From the NCBI RefSeq assembly GCF_002564465.1, contig NZ_NUUX01000019.1, positions 1 to 64,000 on the forward strand: 64,000 nt of DNA, in the 5' to 3' direction. This document shows positions 37,262 to 46,206 of the stretch, one piece after another. The notes under the pieces are model-generated. The model was not told where the DNA came from, did no database searches, and saw only the letters and a program-made list of their open reading frames with translations. Position numbers and translations under genes: made by a program. The first letter of the stretch is position 1, and each line of letters begins with the position of its first letter. This stretch comes from Bacillus sp. AFS088145 (GTDB lineage Bacteria > Bacillota > Bacilli > Bacillales > Bacillaceae_G).

Positions 37262-37460
37262 GAATACTACACCTTCCCTTCTTGTTGACTTAATAACTTT
37301 AACATACTTTATACAAGAAAAGTGAAGGTAATTAAAGGCATTATATGTAGAGATTAGTAAGTACAATTTGTCAATAAAATAAGTATTGTCTTGTAGATTT
37401 CCCTTTTATCTTTTTCGCTAAAATTATATTACTAAAGTATTACCAGTGTAAATTTCAACA

Positions 37461-37504
37461 CAAAGAAGAAAGGGATTATTTATTTAAAATCACTTTCTTC
37501 TTTG
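37461..37504 (-). terminator. Inverted repeat after the TetR gene
   Basis: CAAAGAAGAAAG and CTTTCTTCTTTG form a perfect 12-bp stem with a 20-base loop, 27 bases after the TetR stop. The U-tract is weak. Confidence 0.6.
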
Positions 37505-37530
37505 AATGTTTTCACTATCTTAGCTATAGA

Positions 37531-38175
37531 TTATTTCAATCCATTCTTAATAAACTCAATCGTACGTTCAGTTTCTTGTTCTTCGTTCCAAAAAGGTGTA
37601 TTTTCTAGGACGATTGAAGAGATAACTAGACCAATTACTGTTGAGATAATTAGTCTTAGTACTGTCGGTATCGGAAGTTCTTTTATTTGCCCTTTATCGA
37701 TAAACGATTGTAATACAGTGGCTACTTTAGGGTACATTTTATCTTTAAAGAGTCTTTTTAGCTCTTCTTGCATATCGTCTTGGAATGGCATTTCTTGTAT
37801 GATTATTTTTACAGCTGCCTTATTTTTCTTTGCAAATTCCATGCGATTTTTTATAAGCGCATTAAGAAAATCTTCAAATGTTTCGTACTCTAAATGAAAT
37901 ACTGCTTTAGAAAAACGATCCAATTCAAAAGGAGCAATTGTTTTTACTAATGTCGGTTTGATAATACTTTTTAATAAATCCTTTTTTGTTTTAAAGTAAC
38001 GAAAAATAGTACCTTCAGCAACATTTGCTTTTTTTGCAATTTCATTGGTAGATGTACTAACAAAACCTTTTTCTGCAAAAATTTCAATTGCAGCTTCAAG
38101 GATTTTTATTTCTTTTTCATTCATTTCTTGTAATTTTTCTTCTGGAAAAAACTCTTCTAATTTAATTGGTAACAC
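37531..38175 (-). CDS. TetR-family regulator of the adjacent ABC exporter
   Basis: A 214-residue TetR repressor. The N-terminal helix-turn-helix spans about residues 35-62 ([20 protein letters not shown]). The C-terminal domain presumably binds an inducer. It is the third gene of the operon, five bases after the permease stop. The GTG start overlaps its own AAGGAG, so translation may be coupled to the permease, or it may begin at M18 ([12 protein letters not shown]). It likely represses its own operon through the two palindromes at 39957 and 40015. Confidence 0.85.
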   Translation of the reverse strand: MLPIKLEEFFPEEKLQEMNEKEIKILEAAIEIFAEKGFVSTSTNEIAKKANVAEGTIFRYFKTKKDLLKSIIKPTLVKTIAPFELDRFSKAVFHLEYETFEDFLNALIKNRMEFAKKNKAAVKIIIQEMPFQDDMQEELKRLFKDKMYPKVATVLQSFIDKGQIKELPIPTVLRLIISTVIGLVISSIVLENTPFWNEEQETERTIEFIKNGLK

Positions 38176-38178
38176 TCC

Positions 38179-39195
38179 TTAAATTGAACGCTGTTTCTTT
38201 AATGCAACTATATTTAAAGAAATAAATACTAATGAAAATCCAAGAAGGATCAATAATTGATATACAACATCAGAAAGCGACTGCCCTTTTATCATAATAC
38301 CTCTAAGTGCTTCTGCTCCATATGTCAGTGGTAAAATACCCCCGATAAATTTAAACCAATTTGGTAAAAACGCCGTTGAGAATATACCTGAAAAAAGTAT
38401 TTGTGGGACAGCAATAACTGGAATAAATTGTACAACTTGAAATTCATTATTTGCATATGCAGATAACAGCATACCAAGTGTAAGAGCAGTTAGAGATAAT
38501 AGAATATTAACTACGCAGACTTCCCATGCACTTCCTACATTATACATATCTAATACACTGATTGAAAAGACTGTTATAATGATCGATTGGATTAAAGCAA
38601 AAAATCCAAAGCCTAAAATATAACCAACAACAATTTCCCATCTTTTGACTGGCGTGACGAGTAATCTTTCAAGTGTTGTTGTTAATCTTTCCCTTACAAA
38701 TGAAATACCTGATAAGATAAATACAAATAAGAACGAGAAAAATCCAATAAAAATTGGTCCAATTGAATCAAATGATTCCATATTTTTACTACCATAAATT
38801 GGGTCCATTACAATTTTAAGATTAGAAGGTGTATTTTCTTTAACTGCAGATTGAATAGCATCCATTACTGCAGTTGTTCTTGCTTTATCTGTCCCTTCAA
38901 ACTGTACAACTATCTCTCCTGATTTGAACAAAACTGCACCATCAAGATCCATTTTTTTCAATTTATCTTCAATGTCTGAAGGATTTACATTTTTTACTTT
39001 CGCATAATCTTTCACAATTTGCTCGAATGCTGGAGGGGCATCTACGAGTGCTAAAGTTGGTTTTGTATCATCTTGTTTTAAGATATAAGAAAATAAAAAC
39101 AATAATACGATAGGAGCAACGAAAATCATCGCAAGAGATCTTCTATCTTTTAAAAATTGTTTAATTATTCGTTTAGAAATAGCAAAGACTCTCAT
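38179..39195 (-). CDS. ABC-2 type exporter permease
   Basis: A 338-residue permease with one N-terminal membrane segment (about 20-38), an extracytoplasmic loop (about 45-150), then five hydrophobic segments; the ABC-2 signature region VRERLTTTLERLLVTPVKRWE is split across about residues 170-190. It overlaps the ATPase stop by four bases (ATGA). The DrrB/YhfQ-like half-exporter layout suggests drug or lipid export; substrate unknown. Confidence 0.88.
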   Translation of the reverse strand: MRVFAISKRIIKQFLKDRRSLAMIFVAPIVLLFLFSYILKQDDTKPTLALVDAPPAFEQIVKDYAKVKNVNPSDIEDKLKKMDLDGAVLFKSGEIVVQFEGTDKARTTAVMDAIQSAVKENTPSNLKIVMDPIYGSKNMESFDSIGPIFIGFFSFLFVFILSGISFVRERLTTTLERLLVTPVKRWEIVVGYILGFGFFALIQSIIITVFSISVLDMYNVGSAWEVCVVNILLSLTALTLGMLLSAYANNEFQVVQFIPVIAVPQILFSGIFSTAFLPNWFKFIGGILPLTYGAEALRGIMIKGQSLSDVVYQLLILLGFSLVFISLNIVALKKQRSI

Positions 39196-39911
39196 GAGCT
39201 CACCTCAGTATTAAAATATAGGTCTTCGATTTTACCTGTTTTTGATTGCGAGATTAAATTTTCAGTAGTATCTAAAGCGATAAATTCTCCTTCTCTAATT
39301 AATCCGATTCGTTCACATTTTTCAGCTTCTTCCATGATATGGGTTGTAATGATTATTGTAGTACCTTGTTTTTTCATTTCAAAAAATTGATTCCAAATTT
39401 GCTTTCTTAGTACTGGATCAATTCCGACTGTTGGTTCATCAAGGATTAGTAATGTAGGTTTATGGAGGATTGAGATAGCAAGAGATAGTCGTTTTTTCAT
39501 TCCCCCAGAGTATTGATTAACTTGCTTGTTTAATGAATCCTCTAACCCAACGATTTGGGCTACTTCTTGAATTCTCGACTTAAGTTCTTTACCTTTTAGA
39601 TTATATAGGGCACCAAAGAAACTTAGATTATCAGCACCTGTTAAATCGCTATATAAAGCGTCAGATTGTCCCATATAGCCTATTGACGGAAGGACTGTGA
39701 AATTAGGCATTTCATTATTGTAAACTAATACTTCTCCTTTTGAACTTTTATCGATCCCAGCAATCAATTTTATTAACGTTGTTTTACCAGAACCTGATGG
39801 ACCTAAAATCCCAAATATCTCTCCTTCTTGAATGTTCATTGAAATATTTTTTAGCACAGCTCTTTTTCCAAATAAACGGTCAACCTTTTGGATTTGGACA
39901 ACATTGTTCAT
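39192..39911 (-). CDS. ABC exporter ATP-binding protein
   Basis: A 239-residue ATPase. Walker A is GPSGSGKTTL near residue 37, the Q-loop is in GYMGQSDALYSDLT, the signature is YSGGMKKRLS and Walker B is LLILDEPTVGID. It is the first gene of the exporter-TetR operon, behind CGGAGGAATAAG. The two-operator promoter lies 60-120 bases upstream. Confidence 0.93.
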   Translation of the reverse strand: MNNVVQIQKVDRLFGKRAVLKNISMNIQEGEIFGILGPSGSGKTTLIKLIAGIDKSSKGEVLVYNNEMPNFTVLPSIGYMGQSDALYSDLTGADNLSFFGALYNLKGKELKSRIQEVAQIVGLEDSLNKQVNQYSGGMKKRLSLAISILHKPTLLILDEPTVGIDPVLRKQIWNQFFEMKKQGTTIIITTHIMEEAEKCERIGLIREGEFIALDTTENLISQSKTGKIEDLYFNTEVSS

Positions 39912-39956
39912 CTTATTCCTCCGTTCAAGACTATTTCTTTTATAGTACCCAAAATG

Positions 39957-39970
39957 AGTGAGTACTCACT
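39957..39970. promoter_or_regulatory. TetR operator-like palindrome, proximal
   Basis: AGTGAGTACTCACT, a perfect 14-base palindrome with a flanking TG on one side, immediately downstream of the -10 of the exporter promoter. Identical to the site at 40015-40028. Confidence 0.85.
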
Positions 39971-39980
39971 TTATACCTTT

Positions 39981-40009
39981 ATCTTAATTCACTTTTTATT
40001 GTCAGTCAA
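39981..40009 (-). promoter_or_regulatory. SigA-type promoter of the ABC exporter operon
   Basis: Minus-strand TTGACT and TAAGAT separated by 17 bases. It is framed on both sides by identical 14-base palindromes, which fits repression by the operon's own TetR protein. Confidence 0.85.
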
Positions 40010-40014
40010 CAAAA

Positions 40015-40028
40015 AGTGAGTACTCACT
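40015..40028. promoter_or_regulatory. TetR operator-like palindrome, distal
   Basis: Second perfect copy of AGTGAGTACTCACT, five bases upstream of the -35. Centre-to-centre distance to the proximal copy is 58 bases. Confidence 0.85.
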
Positions 40029-40047
40029 CAATTGTATTTTAATAAAA

Positions 40048-40078
40048 AAAGAAAGATGCCTATAAGACATCTTTCTTT
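40048..40078 (-). terminator. Intrinsic terminator of mtnN
   Basis: AAAGAAAGATG and CATCTTTCTTT form an 11-bp stem followed by UUUU on the minus strand, just after the mtnN stop. Confidence 0.85.
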
Positions 40079-40085
40079 AAACGAT

Positions 40086-40778
40086 TTATAACGCTTTAAT
40101 CATTTCCTCAACCATTAATGTTGAATTAACAGCTGCAGTATGAAGGAATTGATCAAATGAAATATTTGATTCTTTACCTGCAATATCTGACAATGCTCGT
40201 GTTACAACAAATGGCACTTTAAAAGCATAACAAACTTGAGCGATTGCAGCTGCTTCCATCTCTACAGCATACAGATCACCAAATTTCTCTTTTACGAAGT
40301 CAACTCTTACTGGATCGTTCATAAAAGAATCACCCGTTACGATTAATCCTTCAACAACTTGGATACCATTAATTTTTTCAGCGCAATTTTTAGCGATAGA
40401 CTTTAATTTATCATCAGAAGGGAATGCTGCTGGCATACCTGGAACTTGACCATATTCATAATTGAATGCAGTAACGTCTACGTCATGATGACGCACTTCA
40501 GTTGAGATAACAACGTCGCCAACATTTAAGTCAGTATGAAGTCCGCCTGCAGATCCTGTGTTAATAACAACATCTGGCTGATATTTTTCTAAAAGAATTG
40601 CTGTAGCCATTGCTGCATTAACTTTACCAATTCCAGACTTTAATAAAATTACTTCTTTTCCTTCGTATGTACCTATGTTATATTCTGAACCTGCAATTTC
40701 TTCTTTTCTTAGGTTGTCTAATTTATCACGTAATACATGTACTTCTTCTTCCATTGCTCCAATAATAGCTATTTTCAT
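40086..40778 (-). CDS. mtnN: MTA/SAH nucleosidase MtnN (Pfs)
   Basis: A 230-residue nucleosidase that cleaves methylthioadenosine and S-adenosylhomocysteine, feeding methionine salvage and autoinducer-2 formation. [13 protein letters not shown] contains the catalytic glutamate at about residue 12; [19 protein letters not shown] and SDIAGKES (catalytic Asp) follow. In B. subtilis yrrT precedes it and mccA-mccB-yrhC follow; those cysteine-conversion genes are not here. Confidence 0.95.
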   Translation of the reverse strand: MKIAIIGAMEEEVHVLRDKLDNLRKEEIAGSEYNIGTYEGKEVILLKSGIGKVNAAMATAILLEKYQPDVVINTGSAGGLHTDLNVGDVVISTEVRHHDVDVTAFNYEYGQVPGMPAAFPSDDKLKSIAKNCAEKINGIQVVEGLIVTGDSFMNDPVRVDFVKEKFGDLYAVEMEAAAIAQVCYAFKVPFVVTRALSDIAGKESNISFDQFLHTAAVNSTLMVEEMIKAL

Positions 40779-40902
40779 TCTTTCAATTCCCTACTTTCTC
40801 TTTCAAACTTTAATCATTTTACCATATAGCGACATATCATTCATCTTTAAGAATACGTACAACAAAAAACACTTTAATTCTTAAAAAGAAAGGCGTTATT
40901 TA

Positions 40903-40957
40903 CCCTACAGGAGCTCGCTTTCTATGTGGCGTAAGCTTTCTGTTTGCTCTTGTAGGG
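40903..40957. repeat. Inverted repeat between mtnN and yrrS
   Basis: CCCTACAGGAGC pairs with GCTCTTGTAGGG (11 of 12) across a 31-base GC-richer loop, in a region otherwise AT-rich. A U-rich stretch (UUUCUUUUU) follows on the minus strand at some distance. It may be a dispersed repeat or a long terminator of yrrS. Confidence 0.5.
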
Positions 40958-40975
40958 ACTCAAATTTTAATACCG

Positions 40976-41572
40976 CTAATACTTTAACTCTTTTACTTCT
41001 TGTACCAAAATAGGGAGCCAGCCTTCTTTTACAACCCAGTGTAAGTATACGACATATTTATAACTTAAGTCGTTTGTGGCAACGTATACTTTTATACTTT
41101 GTGGATCGTATCCTTGACCAATATGCCAAACTGAATAATCTTCTTTTGTTAAAGAAATCGCATTTGATACCGCTTCTTCCATTTCATAAAAGTCTTGAGA
41201 CTTATGACTATAGTGAACTGTATGAGGCTCAATTTGTCTTGTTTTGTTAGGTGTCCATTCTTTTACAGTCGATTCGATAATATTTTCATCATTTATCGAA
41301 TCTTTAATAATCTCATTTACTTTTTCACGATATTTCGCTTGATATGGATTCGGTATATCAGTCATTTGCTTTGGTTCTTGAGCAATCGTAGTAATTTTAG
41401 CTTTTGCAGTATTAGGCTCTATCTTTTGTTGGTTGACGATTGGTAAAGTTATTTTTATCCCTAAATAGATGATTCCAAAAAGAAGTGGAATAAGTAGTAT
41501 TCTGTAAAAATAATTTCCTCTTCGTACTCGTCTTAATTTTTGGACCCTTTTGTTTGGTTCAATCGAAGACAT
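40976..41572 (-). CDS. yrrS: YrrS-like DUF1510 membrane protein
   Basis: A 198-residue protein with a basic N-terminus, one membrane segment (about 24-45) and an extracytoplasmic DUF1510-like C-terminal domain (about 95-195, with DFYEMEEAVSNA and the late WVVKEGWLPILVQ). It follows pbpI as in B. subtilis, where both are sporulation-linked. The ATG at 41572 has better spacing from GGAGG than the TTG two codons upstream. Function unknown. Confidence 0.8.
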   Translation of the reverse strand: MSSIEPNKRVQKLRRVRRGNYFYRILLIPLLFGIIYLGIKITLPIVNQQKIEPNTAKAKITTIAQEPKQMTDIPNPYQAKYREKVNEIIKDSINDENIIESTVKEWTPNKTRQIEPHTVHYSHKSQDFYEMEEAVSNAISLTKEDYSVWHIGQGYDPQSIKVYVATNDLSYKYVVYLHWVVKEGWLPILVQEVKELKY

Positions 41573-41639
41573 TGACAAAATCCTCCAAAAACAACTAATT
41601 TTTCCCTATTTTAACATAGAGTTAATTAATTAAAAATAG

Positions 41640-43400
41640 CTATTTTGTGTGGTTTTTATCAAAGTTATAGATAGATTTTATTAAACTTGTAACAGTGTCA
41701 GAAGTAGATGTAACCTCGTTTGAAACATTTAAACTAACTACTGCGAATGCATACCTTGGCTTATCATATGGAAAATAACCTGCAAACCATTTGTTTTGTT
41801 CGACTATTTTACCATCTACTACTTTTGTTTCCGCTGTGCCACTTTTCCCTGCTAAAGGGTAAGGCAAACTAGTATATCGATTTCCCGTTCCTTTCGGATT
41901 CGTAACTACACCTCGAAGTAACTCTCTTAATTGTTGCATTGAATCTGGAGCTAGATAATCATCAGCCAATGTCTGTTCTGGGAATTTAAACATTTCTGTA
42001 CCATTTTTATATAATACAGAATCTACTACTTTTACTTGTTTTGGGCTTCCACCCCGCGCAATGGTAGCCATCATATTAGCTACGGCTAAAGGGGATACTT
42101 TCACATCCTGTTGCCCAATGGATGTATTTAAGAGCTTATCACTTAAAGAGTTTCCTACAAAATAAGTTGGTTTCCCTTCATTTTGAAATTGACTAAAACT
42201 AGACTCATGATAGACAGATCCTGTCCATCCTACTGGACCATCTAAACCTAGCTTTTTGGCATATGTTTGAAACATATCTTTATTTTTTAAAGTTAATTGC
42301 TTACCTAATTGGCCAAATGTGTAATTACAACTTTCATAGAAACTTTGTTGAAAAGTTAAATTACCTTTTCGCTTTTTCTCTTCATCTTCGTATTTACCGA
42401 CTAGATTATTATTGCAATTATACATTTGATTTTCTTTAACAATACCTTGATCTATTGAAGCAGCCGCTACAACTGTTTTAAAGACGGAACCAGGTGTACT
42501 AGCTAATAGTGCATAATTAGTCGCCGTATTATCATTCGAAGAAAATAAATTTTGGAAATTCATATTTGGTCGGCTAACCATTGCTAATAAATTGTTCGTC
42601 TTTACGTCAATTAGCACTGCTGCACCTTTTTGAAGTTTAGCTTGGTCAACAGCTTGTTCTAAAATTTGTTGTAAATCTTTATCTAGTGTAGTAGAAAGGG
42701 AAACTGGATAAAATGGATTACTAGGTTTTGCATATTTTACTTCGTTTCCAAACATCGGTTTACCTAAATTATCTACGTGAAGCATTAAATTAGATGTGCC
42801 ATCAGATTTTAAGAAATCTTCAAACTGAGCTTCTAAACCAATTACTCCAAATTCTTTAGGCTTAAAATCTCGATCACTTTCATACTGTTTTTCATATTGT
42901 TCTTTATTTTCTCTGGCTATTCCAATTAGGTGTTCTGCCAATTGTTTGTCGTCTTTGTCTTGAGACAACATGGAAATTAATCCAGAAACATGTAAATTAT
43001 TTATTTCATCAATTTTTTCCGATGTTAATGTTTTTTTCATTCCTTCTAATGTAAAAGGTTCTTTTTTACCATTAAACTGATTTTTAATATTTGCAACCGG
43101 TACTCCTGTAATCGACGATAATTTATCAATCGGCCAATCGATTGTTTTTAAAAATGGAAATAAAATAACTTTTGGAGTGTAAGCTGCACTTAATAATTTT
43201 CCATTTCGGTCAAGTATTTTTCCACGTCCATTATCAATCCGAAACTGAAATGTTCTTTGAGCAACACTTCTTTCAATTAAATTTACCTTTTGTGGGCCAA
43301 AATTCTTTTGATGAAGTATACTAATATCGAAACATCTGTACACAATTAAAGAAAATAGTAACGAAATTATAATTAATATGGCTTTTATCCGTCTATGCAT
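41640..43400 (-). CDS. pbpI: Penicillin-binding transpeptidase PbpI
   Basis: A 586-residue class B penicillin-binding protein. One N-terminal membrane anchor (about 5-23) and a dimerisation region precede the transpeptidase domain. The active-site SxxK is in STPGSVFKTV (near residue 302), a SCN motif sits in YESCNYTFG, and the KSGT box is in AGKSGTAETK. It corresponds to YrrR, a sporulation-associated enzyme in B. subtilis. Its Shine-Dalgarno GAGGTG lies within a terminator-like hairpin (43407-43437). Confidence 0.92.
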   Translation of the reverse strand: MHRRIKAILIIISLLFSLIVYRCFDISILHQKNFGPQKVNLIERSVAQRTFQFRIDNGRGKILDRNGKLLSAAYTPKVILFPFLKTIDWPIDKLSSITGVPVANIKNQFNGKKEPFTLEGMKKTLTSEKIDEINNLHVSGLISMLSQDKDDKQLAEHLIGIARENKEQYEKQYESDRDFKPKEFGVIGLEAQFEDFLKSDGTSNLMLHVDNLGKPMFGNEVKYAKPSNPFYPVSLSTTLDKDLQQILEQAVDQAKLQKGAAVLIDVKTNNLLAMVSRPNMNFQNLFSSNDNTATNYALLASTPGSVFKTVVAAASIDQGIVKENQMYNCNNNLVGKYEDEEKKRKGNLTFQQSFYESCNYTFGQLGKQLTLKNKDMFQTYAKKLGLDGPVGWTGSVYHESSFSQFQNEGKPTYFVGNSLSDKLLNTSIGQQDVKVSPLAVANMMATIARGGSPKQVKVVDSVLYKNGTEMFKFPEQTLADDYLAPDSMQQLRELLRGVVTNPKGTGNRYTSLPYPLAGKSGTAETKVVDGKIVEQNKWFAGYFPYDKPRYAFAVVSLNVSNEVTSTSDTVTSLIKSIYNFDKNHTK

Positions 43401-43406
43401 ATAAAA

Positions 43407-43437
43407 AACACCTCATCTACAGTGTAGACGGGGTGTT
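43407..43437 (-). terminator. Terminator-like hairpin carrying the pbpI Shine-Dalgarno
   Basis: On the minus strand AACACC..TCTAC pairs with GTAGA..GGTGTT, followed by a T run and then ATATG. The 3' arm contains GAGGTG, the only Shine-Dalgarno for pbpI; the U-tract directly abuts the start codon. It should terminate most greA transcripts and hide the ribosome site in those that read through. Confidence 0.75.
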
Positions 43438-43473
43438 CTTTTTTCAAACAATTAAATTGTTAAACAAATCAAA

Positions 43474-43950
43474 TTATTTAACAGCAAGTATTCTTACTTG
43501 CATATCTCCACCTGGAGTATTAACTGTTACTTCTTCACCAACAGTTTTGCCTAATAAGCTTTTTGCGATTGGAGAATCATTTGAAATTTTACCTTCAAAT
43601 GGATCAGCCTCTGCACTACCTACAATTGTGTAAGTTTCTTCGTCACCAGCTGGTAATTCTAAGAAAGTTACAGATTTACCTAAAGTTACTGTATCTGATG
43701 CATCATTATTTTCAGTAATAATTTCAGCATTACGGATCATATTTTCTAAAGTTGTAATACGTCCTTCAACAAATGCTTGTTCATCTTTTGCAGCATCGTA
43801 TTCAGAGTTCTCTGAAAGGTCACCAAAGCTACGAGCAATTTTAATACGCTCTACTACTTCAGCACGCTTTACTGTTTTTAAATTTTCTAATTCTTGTTCT
43901 AATTTTTGTTTCCCAGCTAAAGTCATAGGGAATTTTTTTTCGTTAGCCAT
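43474..43950 (-). CDS. greA: Transcript cleavage factor GreA
   Basis: A 158-residue factor that rescues backtracked RNA polymerase. The N-terminal coiled coil (about 10-75) carries the acidic tip [15 protein letters not shown], and the C-terminal FKBP-like domain includes [14 protein letters not shown]. The ATG at 43950 follows AAAGGAG. It lies between udk and pbpI as in B. subtilis. Confidence 0.96.
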   Translation of the reverse strand: MANEKKFPMTLAGKQKLEQELENLKTVKRAEVVERIKIARSFGDLSENSEYDAAKDEQAFVEGRITTLENMIRNAEIITENNDASDTVTLGKSVTFLELPAGDEETYTIVGSAEADPFEGKISNDSPIAKSLLGKTVGEEVTVNTPGGDMQVRILAVK

Positions 43951-44088
43951 TTTGTACACTCCTTTTAGTATCCACCGTTTCTTTTATGTAGAACTTCTAA
44001 ATTTATGTTTATACAATGTAGTTGTACAAACAGTGTATGAGAATAATTAATGAAACATTCAACTTATGAAAACGCATTCTTTTATATA

Positions 44089-44122
44089 GAAAGATGAAGA
44101 AGTGATTGCTTCTCCATCTTTC
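44089..44122 (-). terminator. Hairpin between udk and greA
   Basis: GAAAGATGAAGAAG and CTTCTCCATCTTTC form a 14-bp stem with one mismatch and a 6-base loop. The following minus-strand tail is only moderately U-rich, so termination may be partial. Confidence 0.65.
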
Positions 44123-44161
44123 CAAAATTATATTTAGGAATTATTCTCTCATATGAACGTA

Positions 44162-44797
44162 TTATAATACACTTACTCTTTCAAGTATAGTCTGAATTTT
44201 TGTAGCCATTAAATCAATAGCCACAAAGTTCTGACCGCCTTCTGGTATGATAATATCTGCGAATTTCTTAGATGGTTCACAGAATTGATTATGCATAGGG
44301 CGTACAACATTTACATATTGATCTACCACAGAATCGACTGTTCTTCCACGTTCTTTTATATCTCGTTGTATTCGACGAAGTATTCGCAGATCAGCATCCG
44401 TATCTACAAATATCTTTATATCCATTAAATCACGTAAACGCTCGTCTTCTAATACTAGAATACCTTCTAAAATAATAACTTCTTTTGGCTCTACAGGGAT
44501 TGTTTCTGAAGATCTTGTATGAATTGTATAGTCATATACAGGTTTTTCAATTGCTTTATATTGCAATAAATCTTTTATATGCTCAATAAACAAATCATTA
44601 TCAAATGCTAATGGATGGTCATAATTTGTTTTCAATCTTTCTTCCATTGGTAAATGCGTTTGATCTCTATAATAAGAATCTTGCTGAATCATTAAAATTG
44701 AATGACCTTTAAATTGATCATAGATTGCTTTTGTTACAGAAGTTTTACCAGAGCCAGTCCCTCCAGCAATTCCAATTACAATGGGCTTATTCCCCAT
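44162..44797 (-). CDS. udk: Uridine kinase
   Basis: A 211-residue kinase that phosphorylates uridine and cytidine in pyrimidine salvage. The P-loop is [13 protein letters not shown] near residue 9; QDSYYRD and YDHPLAFD are family signatures. Full length. It lies 20 bases after trhP2. Confidence 0.96.
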   Translation of the reverse strand: MGNKPIVIGIAGGTGSGKTSVTKAIYDQFKGHSILMIQQDSYYRDQTHLPMEERLKTNYDHPLAFDNDLFIEHIKDLLQYKAIEKPVYDYTIHTRSSETIPVEPKEVIILEGILVLEDERLRDLMDIKIFVDTDADLRILRRIQRDIKERGRTVDSVVDQYVNVVRPMHNQFCEPSKKFADIIIPEGGQNFVAIDLMATKIQTILERVSVL

Positions 44798-44817
44798 ACT
44801 TCAATCCCTCTTTCTTA

Positions 44818-46095
44818 TCAAACTAACTTTTTTCTCATCATGTTGTAAGGATAGACTTTTTGATCCACTTTAATTTTTACAATTTCTAATGGATGTCTTG
44901 CAGCGTCTACTTCTGTTTCATCTTCATTAACAATTACACCAACTGTTTGTTTGAAGTTTTCAATTTCAGGTCCAAAGAATTCAATTTGGTCACCTGGTTT
45001 GAAGTAGTTACGTTGTTGAATTGTTGCGATACCAGTTTCATCATCATAGTCTAATACAAGACCTGCAAAATCATACGTTGTTTTTTTGCTATGATTTCCA
45101 TACATTTGCTCTTTCATTCCTGGGAATCCTTCAAAGAATGAAGAAGCAGTGTCACGATTCGCACATTTATCTAGTTCTTCAACCCATTCTTCTTTAAATT
45201 CAAAGTTTTCTGGGTCAGCACAATATGCATCAATTATTTTACGATAAACAGATACAACTGTTGCTACGTAATGAATCGATTTCATACGTCCTTCAATTTT
45301 TAAACTATCTACACCCATTTCAATAAATTTAGGAATTGAACGTAATAAATTTAAATCTTTCGGGCTCATTGCAAATGGTGCATCTTCTTCAGCAAATAAA
45401 GCATTTTCTGAAGCATCTGGATTTTGTGACTCAGTTTGAACTAAATCGTAATCCCAACGACATGATTGACAACATCCACCACGGTTTGAATCACGGGCAG
45501 TCATATGATTACTCAAAGTACAACGGCCTGAATAAGCAATACACATTGCTCCATGAATAAATGTTTCAATTTCGACGTCTACTTTTTCTTTGATTTCCTT
45601 TATTTCTTCATAGCTCGTCTCACGTGCTAGTACTAATCGATGTAATCCTTCTTCTTTCCAGTACTGTGCAGCACGATAATTTGATAAAGATTGTTGTGTA
45701 CTTAAATGTACCTCTAATTTAGGTGCAGCTTCTTTACATGTTTCAATAATATATGGGTCAGCTACAATAATACCTGTAACGCCTGCAGCTTCAATTCCTT
45801 GTAAATACTCAACTAATCCGTCCATGTTTTCGTTATGAGCAAATATATTTGTTGTTACATAAATTTTCGCATTAAATTTGTTTGCAAATTCTACCCCTTC
45901 AGCCATTTCTTCTATAGAGAAGTTATCTGCATTCGAACGTAAACCAAACTCTCTACCACCAATAAATACAGCATCTGCGCCATATCTTACTGCAATTTTT
46001 AATTTTTCTAAATTACCAGCCGGTGCTAATAGCTCAGGTTTTTTCACGATTACACGTTTGCCATCAACTATTTTATCTAATTGTCCAATTGCCAT
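44818..46095 (-). CDS. trhP2: tRNA 5-hydroxyuridine synthesis protein TrhP2 (YrrO)
   Basis: A 425-residue peptidase-U32-family protein. Related proteins hydroxylate wobble U34 of tRNA using prephenate, without proteolysis. KPELLAPAGNLEKLKIA at the start, and a cysteine cluster (CIAYSGRCTLS, GGCCQSCRW) that probably binds iron-sulfur, are the signatures. It follows trhP1 on the same strand, and trmR, the methylating partner, is further upstream in the same run. Confidence 0.9.
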   Translation of the reverse strand: MAIGQLDKIVDGKRVIVKKPELLAPAGNLEKLKIAVRYGADAVFIGGREFGLRSNADNFSIEEMAEGVEFANKFNAKIYVTTNIFAHNENMDGLVEYLQGIEAAGVTGIIVADPYIIETCKEAAPKLEVHLSTQQSLSNYRAAQYWKEEGLHRLVLARETSYEEIKEIKEKVDVEIETFIHGAMCIAYSGRCTLSNHMTARDSNRGGCCQSCRWDYDLVQTESQNPDASENALFAEEDAPFAMSPKDLNLLRSIPKFIEMGVDSLKIEGRMKSIHYVATVVSVYRKIIDAYCADPENFEFKEEWVEELDKCANRDTASSFFEGFPGMKEQMYGNHSKKTTYDFAGLVLDYDDETGIATIQQRNYFKPGDQIEFFGPEIENFKQTVGVIVNEDETEVDAARHPLEIVKIKVDQKVYPYNMMRKKLV

Positions 46096-46206
46096 TATTA
46101 GTCCTCCTCTTTAATACAGGTAAGGTACAAAGTTCTAAGATACAGCTTTTCCTGATTTCTAGATTTCCCTGGCTTTCCTGCTTTTCCTTCATTAATCTAA
46201 CCTCTA

